Below are positions 17,045-29,244 of a stretch of DNA of 64,000 bases, piece after piece. The DNA comes from Stictocephala bisonia. Taxonomy: Eukaryota > Arthropoda > Insecta > Hemiptera > Membracidae. The first letter of the stretch is position 1, and each line of letters opens with the position of its first letter. The position numbers and the translations under genes are program-made. The DNA lies in NCBI GenBank assembly GCA_035578905.1, contig JAQJVL010002605.1, forward strand, positions 25,621 through 89,620, read 5' to 3'. The notes beneath the pieces were generated by a model that did not search any database, was not told the origin of the DNA, and saw only the letters and a program-made list of their open reading frames with translations.

Positions 17045-18470
17045 CTACTGGTGTACTATGTATGTTTGTGGTTGTAAGGGACAATGACACTGTAGTATGT
17101 CCGTGTGTGGTTGGAAGGGTCAATGGTACTGTACTGTGTACGTGTGTGGTTTGAAGGGTCAATGGCACTGTACTATGTACATTTGTGGTTAGAAGGGTCA
17201 ATTTCACTGTACTATGTCCGTGGTTGGGTGGGAGGGTCAATGATACTATACTATATTTATGAGTGAGAGGAGGAATTGTATGGCGCTATACAAAGTACAG
17301 TGCCATACATACAATGGCACTGTACTTTGTACTTTTGTGGGTTGAAGGGTCAATGGCCCTGTACTATGTAAGTTTGTGGTTGGAAGGGCCAATGGCAATG
17401 TACTAAGTACGTGTGTGGCTGGAAGGGTTAATGGCGCTGTACTGTGTATGTTTGTGAATGGAAGGGCAATGGCACTGTACTATGTACGTGTTTTGTTTGA
17501 AGAGTCAATGTCACTGTACTATTCACGTGTGTGGTTAGCAGGGTCAATGGCACTGTACTATGTACGCTTGTGGTTGGAAGGGTCAATGGCACTGTACTAT
17601 GTACGTTTGTGGTTTTAAGGATCAATGGCACTGAACTATGTACGTTTGTGGTTTAAAGGATCAATGACACTGTACTATGTACGTGTGTGGTTGGAGGGCT
17701 GAATGGCGGTGTACTATGTATGTTTGTGGTTGTAGGGGCCAATGACACTGTAGTATGTCCGTGTGTGGTTGGAAGGGTCAATGGTATTGTACTGTGTACG
17801 TGTGTGGTTTGAAGGGCCAATGGCACTGTACTATGTACGTTTATTGGTGGAAGGGTTCAATGTCATTGTACTATTCACATTTGTGGTTGGAAGGGTCAAT
17901 GCACTGTACTATGTACGTTTGTGGTTTTAAGGGTCAATGGCACTGTACTATGTACGTTTGTGGGTGGAAAGGTCAATTGCATTGTACTATGTATGTTTTT
18001 GAATGGAAGGGTCAATAGCATTGTACTATGTACGTGTGTGTTTTGAAGGGTCTATTGCACTTAACTATGTACATGTTTTGTTTGAAAAGGTAATGGCACT
18101 GTACTATGTACGTGTGTGGTTAGAAGAGTCAATGGCACTGTACTATGTACGTTTGTGGGTGGAAAGGTCAATTGCATCGTACTATGTATGTTTTTGAATG
18201 GATGGGTCAATAGCACTGTACTATGTACGTGTGTGGTCTGAAGGGTCTATTGCACTTAACTATGTACATGTTTTGTTTGAAAAGTTAATGGCACTGTACT
18301 ATGTACGTGTGTAGTTAGAAGGGTCAATGGCACTGTACTATATACGTTTGTGGTTGGAAGGGTGAATGGTGGTGTACTACGTATGTTTGTGGTTGTAAGG
18401 GTCAATGGCACTGTAGTATGTACGTTTGTGGTTTGAAGGGTCAATGGCACTTTACTATGTATGTTTGTAC
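17045..18470. repeat. 39-bp minisatellite, block 1
   Basis: The unit is about GGTCAATGGCACTGTACTAT followed by GTACGTKTGTGGTTNGAAG. About 36 units are present, with variants of 36-40 bases. The period is 13 codons, so open frames made of 13-residue repeats appear on both strands and are artefacts. The array is interrupted at 18470 by the insertion described next and resumes in phase at 19689. Confidence 0.93.
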
Positions 18471-19688
18471 TATTAGAGCCGACTGTGATCCGGTCAATGT
18501 GGAATTGCGCTTGCATTCATGTGGTGGTCAGCAGGGGTGTGTGGTGTGTGAATGCGTTCAGATTGTATCTGAATATAAGTATTTAGGGGTCGTTTTTGAC
18601 AACCGCTTGAAATGGAATGTTCATGTATCATACTTAAATGGCTGACTTCGAAAATTTATTTATATTTTTTCTTCACTTAGTAAAGTACTTTCACCTGATT
18701 TGATAAAAATAGTTTATTATGCTTACATTCAATCGTTGTTGCAATACGGTAATCTGGCATGGGGTGGGTGTTACCGAAGCATTCTCTCTCCATTAGAAAT
18801 TACTCAGAAATCAATAATTAAAGCTGCTTTGCAGAAAAACTTACGTTTCCCCACAGACTTACTATTTGAAGAATTTAAAGTGCTCAATATCTCTCAACTT
18901 TATCTAAGAACAATTATTTCATACATTTTTAAAAGTAAAGAAAACTTATTTAACGAAATAACACATCCGTACTCAACGAGAGCCGCGTTAAATATTGGTT
19001 TCCATCCACCTATATTGTTCAAAACTATTACGTCAACCTCATCACATTACATTGTCAACACTGTTTATTCCAAACTACCTCCGCATTTAAAAAATTCACA
19101 CCCTTGCAGTTATAATACGTATAAAAAATTTATTAATCATTGGTTGTTAGAACTGGGAAGAGATCATGTTAATTCATTTTTTTATTCACAGTACAGATAA
19201 TAGATCGCCCTGTTGCGTGGAGCTGATTAATGTATGTACCCTTTTTTTTTCTTTTTTTTCCTCTTGTCGTGCGTATGTAGGGCTTGGATGAGTGTGTGTA
19301 TATTGGAGTGAATGCGAGTGTGTAAGGAGTGTGAGGAGGGTATGTTTGCTTACCCAAATCTCTGTGAGATGGATTTAGTTTTTTTCTTTCACAGTCAAAC
19401 ATGAGTTTCCTCTAACTTATAAACATATGTATAATGTTGACTCTTAACTATGTATTTTATTATATAAATATTATTATTGTTTAAATAGATACTTATAAAT
19501 TGAATATCCTTTTCAAATTATTATAATTTAATTACGAATTTATTAGCTGATATAGAGCTCATTCCCCACCCACAGGCTGTATAGCCCATGTGGGGAATTT
19601 TTCAAGTTATTTTTTTTTCATATGTATTCTGTATTGTATTAGTAATTTTTACTGAAATAAACGGATTTTCATTTCATTTCATTTCATT
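18471..19688 (+). mobile_element. 5'-truncated non-LTR retrotransposon copy inside the minisatellite
   Basis: The insert starts in the middle of an RT frame (DCDPVNVELRLHSCGG). It continues through the thumb region (SEYKYLGVVFDNRLKW) with an in-frame TGA at 18643-18645, and then to a natural TAA at 19198-19200. An untranslated region with a polyadenylation-like AATAAA near 19655 ends in TTTCATTTCATTTCATTT. The minisatellite stops at GTATGTTTGT and resumes at TTTGTGGTTG. That is the same unit phase, with a probable TTTGT target duplication. It lacks the endonuclease and the catalytic box and is dead on arrival. Confidence 0.8.
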
Positions 19689-21295
19689 TGTGGTTGTAAT
19701 GGGCAATGGCACTGTACTCTGTACGTTTGTGGTTTGAAGGGCAATGGCACTTTACTATGTATGTTTGTGGTTGTAAGGGGTAATGGCACTGTACTATGTA
19801 CGTTTGTGGTTGTAAGGGTCAATGGCACTGTACTATGTACGTTTTGTGGTTTAAGGGTCAATGGCACTTTACTATGTATGTTTGTGGTTGTAAGGGGCAA
19901 TGGCACTGTACTATGTACGTTTGTGGTTTGAAGGGTCAATGGCACTTTACTATGTATGTTTGTGGTTGTAAGGGTCAATGGCACTGTACTATGTACGTTT
20001 GTGGTTTAAGGGTCAATGGCACTTTACTATGTATGTTTGTGGTTGTAAGGGTCAATGGCACTGTACTATGTACGTTTGTGGTTTAAGGGTCAATGGCACT
20101 TTACTATGTATGTTTGTGGTTGTAAGGGGCAATGGCACTGTACTATGTACGTTTGTGGTTTGAAGGGTCAATGGCACTTTACTATGTATGTTTGTGGTTG
20201 TAAGGGTCAATGGCACTGTACTATGTACGTTTGTGGTTTGAAGGGTCAATGGCACTTTACTATGTATGTTTGTGGTTGTAAGGGTCAATGGCACTGTACT
20301 ATGTTCGTTTGTGGTTTGAAGGGTCAATGGCACTTTACTATGTATGTTTGTGGTTGTAAGGGGCAATGGCACTGTACTATGTACGTTTGTGGTTGTAAGG
20401 GTTAATGGCACTGTAATATGTACGTTTGTGGTTGGAAGGGTCAATTGCACTGTACTATGTACGTGTGTGGTTGGAAGGGTGAATGGTGGTGTACTATGTA
20501 TGTTTGTGGTTGTAAGGGCCAATGGCACTGTAGTATGTCCGTGTGTGGTTGGAAGGGTCAATGGCACTGTACTGTGTATGTGTGTGGTTTGAAGGGTCAA
20601 TGGCACTGTACTATGTATATGTGTGGTTAGAAGGGTCAATGGCACTGTCCTATGTACGTTTTTGGTTGGAAGGGTCAATGGCACTGTACTATGTACGTGT
20701 GTGGTTGGAAGGGCGAATGGTGGTGTACTATGTATGTTTGTGGTTGTAAGGTTCAATGGCACTGTAGTATGTCCGTGTGTGGTTGGAAGGGTCAATGGTA
20801 CTGTACTGTGTATGTGTGTGGTTTGATGGGTCAATGGCACTGTACTATGTACATGTATGGTTTGAAGGGTCAATGGCACTGTACTATGTACGTGTGTGGT
20901 TGTAAGGGTCAATGGCACTGTACTATGTACGTGTGTGGTTTGAAGGGTCAATGGCACTGAACTATGTACGTGTTTTGTTTTAAAAGTCAATGGCACTGTA
21001 CTATGTACGTTTGTGGTTTGAGAGGTCAAAGGCACTGTACTATGTACGTTTGTGGTTTGAAGGATCATTGGCACTGTACTATGTACGTGTGTGGTTGGAA
21101 GGGTGAATGGCGGTGTACTATGTATGTTTGTGGTTGTAAGGGTTAATGGCACTGTTCTATGTACGTGTGTGGTTGGAAGGGTGAATGGCGGTGTACTATG
21201 TATGTTTGTGGTTGTAAGGGTTAATGGCACTGTAGTATGTCCGTGTGTGGTTGGAAGGGTCAATGGCACTGTACTGTGTACGTGTGTGGTTTGAA
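19689..21295. repeat. 39-bp minisatellite, block 2
   Basis: Same family as block 1. The first half shows a higher-order dimer alternating TTTGTGGTTGTAAGGG and TTTGTGGTTTGAAGGG units (78-base period). The later half mixes units with GAATGGTGG and GTGTGTGGTTGGAAGGG. It ends at GTGTGGTTTGA, where the next retroelement inserted. Confidence 0.93.
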
Positions 21296-21492
21296 ATGAA
21301 ATGAATGAAATGAATGAAATGAATGAAATGAATGAAATGAATGAAATGAATGAAATGAATGAAATGAATGAAATGAATGAAATGAATGAAATGAATGAAA
21401 TGAATGAAATGAATGAAATGAATGAAATGAATGAAATGAATGAAATGAATGAAATGAATGAAATGAATGAAATGAATGAAATGAATGAAATG
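21296..21492. repeat. 9-bp tandem repeat (AATGAAATG)n, retroelement tail
   Basis: About 21 nearly perfect copies of a 9-base unit. It lies at the 3' end of the minus-strand non-LTR element, and this clade commonly ends in short tandem repeats. Frames reading Met-Asn-Glu repeats are artefacts. Confidence 0.95.
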
Positions 21493-21998
21493 AAAAACGT
21501 TTTATTTTGTGAGGCAAAGTTAGGACCATTACGTCCTCTTTTACACTTAACCTCATAAAGAAAAAATAATACATATCTAAAATGAGTATATCTAAAGAGT
21601 TCTTACGTGTTCACTGCTGCTGAGCAAATTATTAATAAGTTGAACAACAATTTTAAAAAATCAGAGTTTTAAGATAATTAAAACTAAACAAATTAAGCAT
21701 AAAACATGAAAGAACATAAAACAAAGAAGAAAATAAAAACTATTACTTACATGAAAAAATAAATAAATAAATAAAATAAAATAAATAAACAAATAAAAAA
21801 ATATATAATGAATAAAATAATAACAAATAAAAAGTATTCCATGATCACAACAAACATACATCACACATACACTCAGTCCAGCATTGACAGCACGGCTAAG
21901 GCCTACAACCCCCACGAATCCGCCGACAACCACTCCCTTAGTGCCGCAACAAACCTAGCTCGACTATCAATATTTCGAGTTGAAGGATCAATTTTATT

Positions 21999-24851
21999 CT
22001 ACAATCTGCAGGCAGTGACAGTAAAAGATCTATTGTAAAGTGCTGTTCGATAAGCTGGAATAGTTACCATTGAAGAACCCTGACGCGTGTCCCGATTACT
22101 TATGCTGAAGTTAAACACAACATTTGAAGCTAAATAAGAAGGATTTTTGGATTGAAGAACATTGTACAGTAAAGATAAAATTTTGACCTTTCTGTACTCA
22201 AGTAACTTTAGTAAATTTAGCCGTCTGAAGTAAGGAGTGATATGTTCATCTCGATTGAGATTGAAAATATAACGTAGACAGTAGTTCTGCGCTCGTTGAA
22301 GTTTATCAGAAAGATGGGTAGGCATGTCATTGATGACAATGTCGCAGTAGTCAAAGTGGGGAAATACAAGAGTTTTCACTAGCATAATCTTAACATCTAA
22401 AGGTAAACAGTTATAATATCTCTTAAGAGTGTGAATACCAGCAAAACCCCTATTACATGTTAAAGATACATGATCAGACCATGTAAGTGTAGTATTCATA
22501 AGGAGTCCCAAGTTCTTAATTTTGTCACAGTAGTTAAGTGAATTATTATCAATAGAGATACGGGGTACTGTATCAAGATCAATCTGTGCCATCAGTCTGT
22601 TATGTTTAATAATAATAGGTTGAGTCTTGTTGTTGTTCAGTCTTAAGCTGTGCCTGAACGCCCAGTCACCAATAGATTTAATGTCAGAATTCATTCTATT
22701 AACCCCTTCATTTAAGTCTGATACATCAACGTGAGAGTATATTTGTAAATAGTCAGCATAAAGGTGATATTTACAGTGAGAAATGCTGTTGGACAAGTCA
22801 TTGATGTACAAAGTAAACAGTAGAGGTCCAAGTACAGAGCCCTGAGGGACACCTTTGGTTACACTTCCCCAATTAGAGTATTCGTTATTCACATGTACAC
22901 GCTGACGCCTGCCAGTCAGATAGGACTCAAACCAGGAAATACTGTCAGACGAGAAACCAAGATAAGAAAGTTTGACTTTGAGCAGTGGATGATAGACACA
23001 ATCAAACGCTTTAGAAAAATCAAACAGAGTGAGCAATATCACTTGTCTTATGTCCATAGCTTTTCGAATATCCTCAGTGATATATAGAAGTGCAGTGGTG
23101 GTACTGTGATTTCTCCGAAAACCTGACTGAAACTTACTAAGAAGATCATTACTAGAAAGATAATTACATACTTGTTGGTGAACAATCCTCTCAAGACATT
23201 TAGAGAGCGCAGGTAAGATACTGATTGGTCGATAATCAGATGGGGAAGATGGAGAGGACGTCTTGGCGATTGGCCGAACAATCGCTGATTTCCAGGCAGA
23301 TGGGAATATTGAGGTTGCAAGTGATTTGTTCAGGATTGTCATGATAACAGTTAAAACTGCGGGGATTATAACTTTTAATAACTTCATAGAAATGTTGTCT
23401 GCCCCAATCGCATTACTTTTAATCATCATAATGGATTTATAGACCTCATTCTCATTTGTCATAGTTAAAGTAAAATATGAATCACGAGGAGTTGGAAGCT
23501 GAGATCTTAGATGATCTGAAAATACAATAGCCTCAGTGTTATCAACAGGGAGATTAATATAGTAATTATTAAGCTCATTAAGATTTACTGAGATGGGACT
23601 ATCAGGTTTAATCCTGGACACCCCCAAATTCTTGATCATACGCCAGCGTTCAGTAGAAGATTTATTTTCAGTGAAATATGTATATATGTACCTAGCTCTT
23701 GAATTTCGCATTTCTTGTTTAACTCTATTTCGTAGATGTTTATAGACATTTCTATCAATGAGGTCCTTAGTCCTCTTAAATTTCCTATGGATAGAGTCAC
23801 GCTGGGCCATTAAATGACGTATGGCAGGAGTGATGCAAGGGGAAGGTTGCCTAGTTATTCGTTTGGTTACAACGGGGGTATGTTTGTCCAGTAGATTGAC
23901 AAAAATATCATTGAAGTTGTCGACCGTAATGTTAACATCATTAGCACCTAAAACTGTGTCCCAATTCAAATTTCTAGCATCTGCTAAAAGGATAGCAGGG
24001 ATAATGCTTTTAAAATTTCGAAAAGAAACAAACTTAGGTACGTGCTGTGGCGATGTGATTTTATAGACACAGTACAGAAGGTCATGTTTTGATATCCCTG
24101 GGACAGACAACTGGCCATGATGTGCAATTCGAGTTGAGTCACTAACTGCTAGCATGTCAATCAAGGTGTCAGAGTGGTCAGTGTGGTGAGTGGGCTGAAA
24201 AGGGAGTAAAGTTAAGTTACTTGAGTAAAACATAGTGGTAAGTTGTCGTTTGTCATACGTGTCTCGTCCCAGTAAATCAGTATTAAAATCACCCGTCACA
24301 ATGACATGACTATACCGAGGCATCAGTCTTAACAGGAAACTTTTGAATTCTGCCAAGAAGCCCACTTTAGGTGGTCGGTAACAAAGTCCAAGGAGCATAT
24401 GAACACCATTAAGTGATATATCCATAAACATCCACTCAGGTCGAAATGGTCTTGAGGTGTCAGAGATCTCCAATACCTTAGTAGTAATAGAGGACCTGAT
24501 GTAAACCGCTGTGCCCCCACCTCCAGAAAACAGACGGTCATTACGATAGAGAGTGTATCCTGGTATGTCTACAGAAGCTGAGGGTATTTGAGGCTTGAGC
24601 CACGATTCGGATATAAGAATACAATCACAAAATGGAGTTCTAAATAGTGAGCGGATTTCATCAATATGACAAGGTACAGACTGAGCGTTAATATGAACTA
24701 TCTTGCAGAAACGGCGATAAGGTGATAAGGAATGATAGAGAAGTTGCTCAGTGGAGACGTCGGGCCCGGGCGCGTCGGGGTCGTCATGACCCTGTACCAA
24801 AGAAAAGTGCGACGGACCACGGGGCACCACAGACCACAGTCGGCAGTACAA
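21999..24851 (-). CDS. Endonuclease/reverse transcriptase ORF of the non-LTR element, catalytic Asp lost
   Basis: A 950-residue uninterrupted frame. An AP-type endonuclease comes first: INAQSV, then ISESWLKP, GGGTAVYIR, VIVTGDFNTDLL and GISKHDLL. The RT follows, with YRPISILPALSKCLERI, FQSGFRRNHST, LFDFSKAFDCVYH and GVPQGSVLGPLL. The catalytic box reads YADY instead of YADD: the codon at 22749-22751 is TAT where Asp is expected. The enzyme should therefore be inactive although the frame is intact. The thumb and C-terminal tail are complete. The start at 24851 is the first codon the frame allows, and translation may begin later, near the endonuclease. The family is CR1/Jockey-like by motif style; I cannot place the clade firmly. 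Confidence 0.88.
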   Translation of the reverse strand: MYCRLWSVVPRGPSHFSLVQGHDDPDAPGPDVSTEQLLYHSLSPYRRFCKIVHINAQSVPCHIDEIRSLFRTPFCDCILISESWLKPQIPSASVDIPGYTLYRNDRLFSGGGGTAVYIRSSITTKVLEISDTSRPFRPEWMFMDISLNGVHMLLGLCYRPPKVGFLAEFKSFLLRLMPRYSHVIVTGDFNTDLLGRDTYDKRQLTTMFYSSNLTLLPFQPTHHTDHSDTLIDMLAVSDSTRIAHHGQLSVPGISKHDLLYCVYKITSPQHVPKFVSFRNFKSIIPAILLADARNLNWDTVLGANDVNITVDNFNDIFVNLLDKHTPVVTKRITRQPSPCITPAIRHLMAQRDSIHRKFKRTKDLIDRNVYKHLRNRVKQEMRNSRARYIYTYFTENKSSTERWRMIKNLGVSRIKPDSPISVNLNELNNYYINLPVDNTEAIVFSDHLRSQLPTPRDSYFTLTMTNENEVYKSIMMIKSNAIGADNISMKLLKVIIPAVLTVIMTILNKSLATSIFPSAWKSAIVRPIAKTSSPSSPSDYRPISILPALSKCLERIVHQQVCNYLSSNDLLSKFQSGFRRNHSTTTALLYITEDIRKAMDIRQVILLTLFDFSKAFDCVYHPLLKVKLSYLGFSSDSISWFESYLTGRRQRVHVNNEYSNWGSVTKGVPQGSVLGPLLFTLYINDLSNSISHCKYHLYADYLQIYSHVDVSDLNEGVNRMNSDIKSIGDWAFRHSLRLNNNKTQPIIIKHNRLMAQIDLDTVPRISIDNNSLNYCDKIKNLGLLMNTTLTWSDHVSLTCNRGFAGIHTLKRYYNCLPLDVKIMLVKTLVFPHFDYCDIVINDMPTHLSDKLQRAQNYCLRYIFNLNRDEHITPYFRRLNLLKLLEYRKVKILSLLYNVLQSKNPSYLASNVVFNFSISNRDTRQGSSMVTIPAYRTALYNRSFTVTACRL

Positions 24852-25213
24852 AGCCGGACTCTACAAGCACACATACATTCAGCACAATCATACAGCAAAT
24901 TAAAAGAAATGAATATATAACATAAAACTTAGAATAAATGTGCACACAGAGCATGTATTATACTGGCACGCTTAGGTGACATTAGCTTGTACTCCTGTAT
25001 GATGACATATCAGTGTTAATCTACTTGCATAGTGTTATACACATACATTACAATATTTACACAATAAACGTAATAATAATATACGTATAAATGTTACTAA
25101 AATAATTCGTAGACCTCACTCGGTAACAAATTACAAAATATTATTTAAGTATAAACAATAAAGCAAACACATGGACTATGAATTATAATGTGAAGAAATG
25201 AAATCCTTAATTA

Positions 25214-25464
25214 GGGCGAGCCGGTGGCCGAGTGGTCTAAGGCGTCAGGACTTTGAGCTTGGGTTAGAGATAGCGCTGGTTCGAATCCGGCCTAGACTGA
25301 AAGATTTATCAGTAATATTCACCTTGTACTGTACAGGTTCGCCCCCTTACTCTGACTGAATAAGTTCCTCGCACAGATCAATGGTCTATGGGGAATCGTG
25401 AGAGTAAGGTTAAGGAGGGAGATCGGCCTTTCCTTAAAAAAAAAAAAGAAAAAAAAAAAGAAAA
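25214..25464 (+). mobile_element. tRNA-derived SINE, family 1, copy 1
   Basis: The head resembles a serine/leucine-type tRNA with box A (GTGGCCGAGTGG) and box B (GGTTCGAATCC), giving an internal RNA polymerase III promoter. A tRNA-unrelated body follows (TGTACTGTACAGGTTCGCCC, later ATGGTCTATGGGGAATCG) and then an A-rich tail. A second copy with the same body lies at 62851-63082. It is inserted in the 5' part of the non-LTR element. The variable-loop region does not fold as a functional tRNA, so I do not call it a tRNA gene. Confidence 0.85.
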
Positions 25465-26230
25465 TAAATGAAATACAGAATGAATGATTGTATAGCTAAA
25501 GACTAACAGTTGAAATTAATTTTAATTGCCAAAAAGGACTAAATAAAAATATATCTTAAACATATACAGACCCACATTACTCCTATATATACTAAATAAA
25601 AATAATATATAATGTAAGGAAAACTAAAAAGTATAAACTAAAAACAATTAGTAAAATAATCAAAGGCAATCAGTTGATATTTACTTTAACTTTCAAAATT
25701 ACCAGTGACTGATGTTGTTTATGACAATAAATTATGTATATTTGGGTAATTTAATTTAATTTAATTTTAATTTAAGGTAATTTAATATGAACAAACATTG
25801 ATTACACATAATTACACATAACAATTATGAAACAAATAATAAACCAAAATATGTAATTTAATAACTTTATATAAACTTGTTTCATTGATTATATGTATAC
25901 TTAGTAAAATAATATTGAACAAATAACATATTTAAATTACATTTTAGCAAAATAAGACAAGAAATATATGTACTTAATTCAGTATAAGATGTGTAATACT
26001 GCATTTTAAGAAGAATAATGAAAGAAAAATTAAATAAAACTAAACAACTGAGTAAGACAGTACACATGTAAGAAAATAAAATAATAATAATACTGCAATA
26101 GTTATATAAAAATAAAATAAAATAACAAGTAATGATGAATGATGACATATAGTTTTATATACAGTACTAAAAATTCTAAATTGAGATCTTATATATAATA
26201 ACACCCAATTATATATCAGCTTTATCTGCT

Positions 26231-28240
26231 GGTTTGAAGGGTCAAAAGCAGTGTACTATGTATGTTTGTGGTTGTAAGGGTCAATGGCACTGTATTATGT
26301 CCGTGTGTGCTTAGAAGGGTCAATGGCACTGTACTGTTTACGTGTGTGGTTTGAAGGGTCAATGGCACTGTACTATGTACATGTATGGTTTGAAGGGTCA
26401 ATGGCACTTTACTATGTATATTTGTGGTTGTAAGGGTCAATGGCACTGTACTATGTATGTTTGTGGTTGTAAGGGGCAATGGCACTGTACTATGTACGTG
26501 TGTGGTTTGAAGGGTCAATGGCACTGTACTATGTATGTTTGTGGTTGTAAGGGGTAATGGCACTGTACTATGTACGTGTGTGGTTGTAAGGGTCAATGGC
26601 ACTGTACTATGTATGTTTGTGGGTGGAAGGGTCAATGGCACTGTACTATGTATGTTTGTGGTTGTAACGGTCAATGGCACTGTACTATGTATGTTTGTGG
26701 TTGAAAGGGTCAATGGCACTGTACTATGTATGTTTGTGGTTATAGGGGGCAATGGCACTGTACTATGTACGTGTGTGGTTTGAAGGGTCAATGGCACTGT
26801 ACTATGTATGTTTGTGGTTGTAAGGGGCAATGGCACTGTACTATGTACGTGTGTAGTTTGAAGGGTCAATGGCACTGTACTATGTATGTTTGTGGTTGTA
26901 AGGGGAAATGGCACTGTACTATGTACGTGTGTGGTTGTAAGGGTCAATGGCACTGTACTATGTCCGTGTGTGGTTTGAAGGGTCAATGGCACTGTACTAT
27001 TTACGTTTGTAGTTGGAAGGGTCAATGGCACTGTACTATGTACGTGTGTGGCTTGAAGGGTGAATGGCGCTGTACTGTGTATGTTTGTGGTTGGAAGGGT
27101 CAATTGCACTATACTATGTACGTTTGTGGTTTGAAGGATCAATGACTTTGAACTATGTACGTTTGTGGTTTGAAGGATCAATTGCACTGTACTATGTACG
27201 TGTGTGGTTGGAGGGCTGAATGGCGGTGTACTATGTATGTTTGTGGTTGTAAGGGTCAATGGCACTGTAGTATGTCCGTGTGTGGTTGGAAGGGTCAATA
27301 GCACTGTACTGTGTATGTTTGTGGTTTGAAGGGTCAATAGCACTGTACTATGTACATGTATGGTTTGAAGGGTCAATTGTACTTTACTATGTATGTTTGT
27401 GGTTGTAAGGGGCTATGGCACTGTAGTATGTCCGTGTGTGGTTGGAAGGGTCAATAGCACTGTACTGTGTATGTTTGTGGTTTGAAGGGTCAATAGCACT
27501 GTACTATGTACATGTATGGTTTGAAGGGTCAATTGCACTTTACTATGTATGTTTGTGGTTGTAAGGGGCTATGGCACTGTACTATGTACGTGTGTGGTTT
27601 GAAGGGTCAAAGGCACTGTACTATATACGTGTTTTGTTTGAAGAGTCAATGGCACTGTACTATGTACGTTTGTGGTTGGACGGGTCAATGGCACTGTACT
27701 ATGTACGTGTGTGGTTGGAAGGGTGAATGGTGCTGTACTATGTATGTTTGTGGTTGTGAGGGTCAATGGCACTGTAGTATGTCCGTGTGTGGTTGCAAGT
27801 GTCAATGGCACTGTATTGTGTATGTGTGTGGTTTGAATGGTTAATGGCACTGTACCATGTACATGTATGGTTTGAAGGGTCAATGGCATTTTACAATGTA
27901 TGTTTGTGATTGTAAGGGGCAATGACACTGTACTATGTACGTGTGTGGTTTTAAGGGTCAATGGCACTGTACTATATCCGTGTGTGGTTGGAAGGGTCAA
28001 TGGCACTGTACTATGTACGTTTGTGGTTGGAAGGGTCAATGACACTGTACTATGTACCTTTGTGGTTGTAAGGGTCAATGGCACTGTACTATGTCCGTGT
28101 GTGGTTTGACGGGTCAATGGCACCTTACTATATACGTAGTTGGTTGGGAGGGTCAATTGTAATGTACTATGTACGAGGGTTGGTGGAAAGTCAATGACAC
28201 TGTACTATTTACGTGGGTGGGTTGATGGGGCAATACCAGT
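26231..28240. repeat. 39-bp minisatellite, block 3
   Basis: This continues block 2 after the 4.9-kb insertion, with about 50 units. Units from 27220 to 27600 contain a partial higher-order duplication (TATGTCCGTGTGTGGTTGG segments repeated about 180 bases apart). It degrades gradually near 28140-28240. Open 13-residue-repeat frames are artefacts. Confidence 0.92.
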
Positions 28241-28600
28241 GTACTAGTGTGGGTGATAGAGTTTATAATACTCCTAACGTGTATGGGTATGTAGATTTGT
28301 CGATACCATTTAATCTAGATGGGTGGTTGGAATATTTTGTCTTTACTATTTTATTTCTAATAATTAATTAAAAATTGGTTCATGAAATTTGTAATAAGGT
28401 AATAAGGCCTTTTAATACCATTTTATATATATTAAACAACATTTATTTTTGATATTACATCAAACAGCTGTAAATTATAAAATGCAGTAATTAGTACATA
28501 TCATTTTTACGTGTTAAAGTAAGGCTTTAAAATTGCAACAGTTTCCAATACCATACTTATTAATTTAGTTTTAATTTATTGCATTATTCTTTTTGTACTC
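28241..28600. other. AT-rich spacer, no gene seen
   Basis: The sequence is AT-rich and non-repetitive, between the minisatellite and the receptor exon. I looked here for a C-terminal receptor exon and did not find one. Confidence 0.5.
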
Positions 28601-28602
28601 AC

Positions 28603-28671
28603 CAGGTGTTTAACACTCTGTTCTACTTCCAAGTTCATCAATTTGCTGATGATTGGAGCAGGTTCTTTCAC
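28603..28671 (-). CDS. Gustatory-receptor-like exon 3 (partial gene)
   Basis: A 69-base exon in phase 0, bounded by the acceptor CCATTTTTAG and the donor CTG, then GTGAGTA. It encodes 23 residues around EPAPIISKLMNLEVEQ. This resembles the conserved cytoplasmic segment of insect gustatory receptors that precedes the last transmembrane exons (a TAPII..LMN-type motif). Exon 2 at 32168-32456 ends in phase 2, so the two cannot join directly. A possible 25-base mini-exon at 28741-28765 with donor GTAAGTAT would correct the phase, but its acceptor is poor. The C-terminal exon with the TYxxxxxQF signature is not visible nearby. Confidence 0.45.
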
Positions 28672-29244
28672 CTAAAAATGGTATATAAATGTATAACAAT
28701 GTATTTTAAACGGATAGTACAGCTATAACTTTATACTTACAGTATTTAGACTGACAAACAGCATACTTCCATAGCATAGCATTTCTTGTATTAGACATAA
28801 TCTTATCATTTATATTTGTAATACTATTTAGAGTTATTGTAAATGTGAATTAATTTAAATAAAGAATAAAATTAGTATAGTAAAAAACATAATTTTCTTA
28901 GTTTTTCATTATTCAACGTCATTACATATAAAAATAGACCCTACCAACTACAGTCAAACTATGCATAATAACTATTTATGTTAATAAATTTAATATTAAT
29001 AATAAGTGCATAGTTAAAAAATAAAATTAGAGTTGTGACTTTTCTATTTAATTGGCACGCACATTAGAAAAGTAATAGAAATTTATTATTAATAGGTAAT
29101 GTTGAACTGTACAACAAGTATATACAATGTATTTTTAAAATGAATAGTACTAACAATAGAAGTAATTACAAAATGTAAATAAAAACTTAGAAAGATCATA
29201 ATATTCTCCCCACTCATCGAAAGAATTAAAGATTCATATTTTGA

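Larger units (their letters stand above)
21296..26230 (-). mobile_element. Non-LTR retrotransposon with 9-bp repeat tail, inserted in the minisatellite
   Basis: The minisatellite ends with GGTTTGA at 21294 and resumes with GGTTTGAAGGG at 26232, in the same unit phase. The intervening 4.9 kb therefore looks like one insertion with a short target duplication. Read on the minus strand it has an AT-rich 5' part (26230-24900) with a nested SINE, the endonuclease/RT frame (24851-21999), a 3' UTR, and a 3' tail of ATTTCATTC repeats. No ORF1 is visible in the 5' part. The 3' UTR has a GGAC/GTCC hairpin block (21520-21552) that is also found near 38325 and 48540. Confidence 0.7.

Noticed and set aside
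20052..21269. Long open frame of about 400 residues on the minus strand
   Set aside because: It is 13-residue translation of the 39-bp minisatellite. The same applies to frames at 17.4-18.5, 19.7-21.3 and 26.2-28.2 kb on both strands.
21301..21558. Met-Asn-Glu repeat protein
   Set aside because: Translation of the 9-bp retroelement tail.
25214..25290. Possible tRNA-Ser/Leu gene
   Set aside because: Boxes A and B are present but the acceptor and variable arms do not pair. The body and poly-A tail show it is a SINE, and a second copy exists at 62.9 kb.
28780..28860. Longer exon upstream of the 25-base mini-exon in the receptor locus
   Set aside because: All possible acceptors give a stop or the wrong phase after exon 2, and no pyrimidine tract is present.
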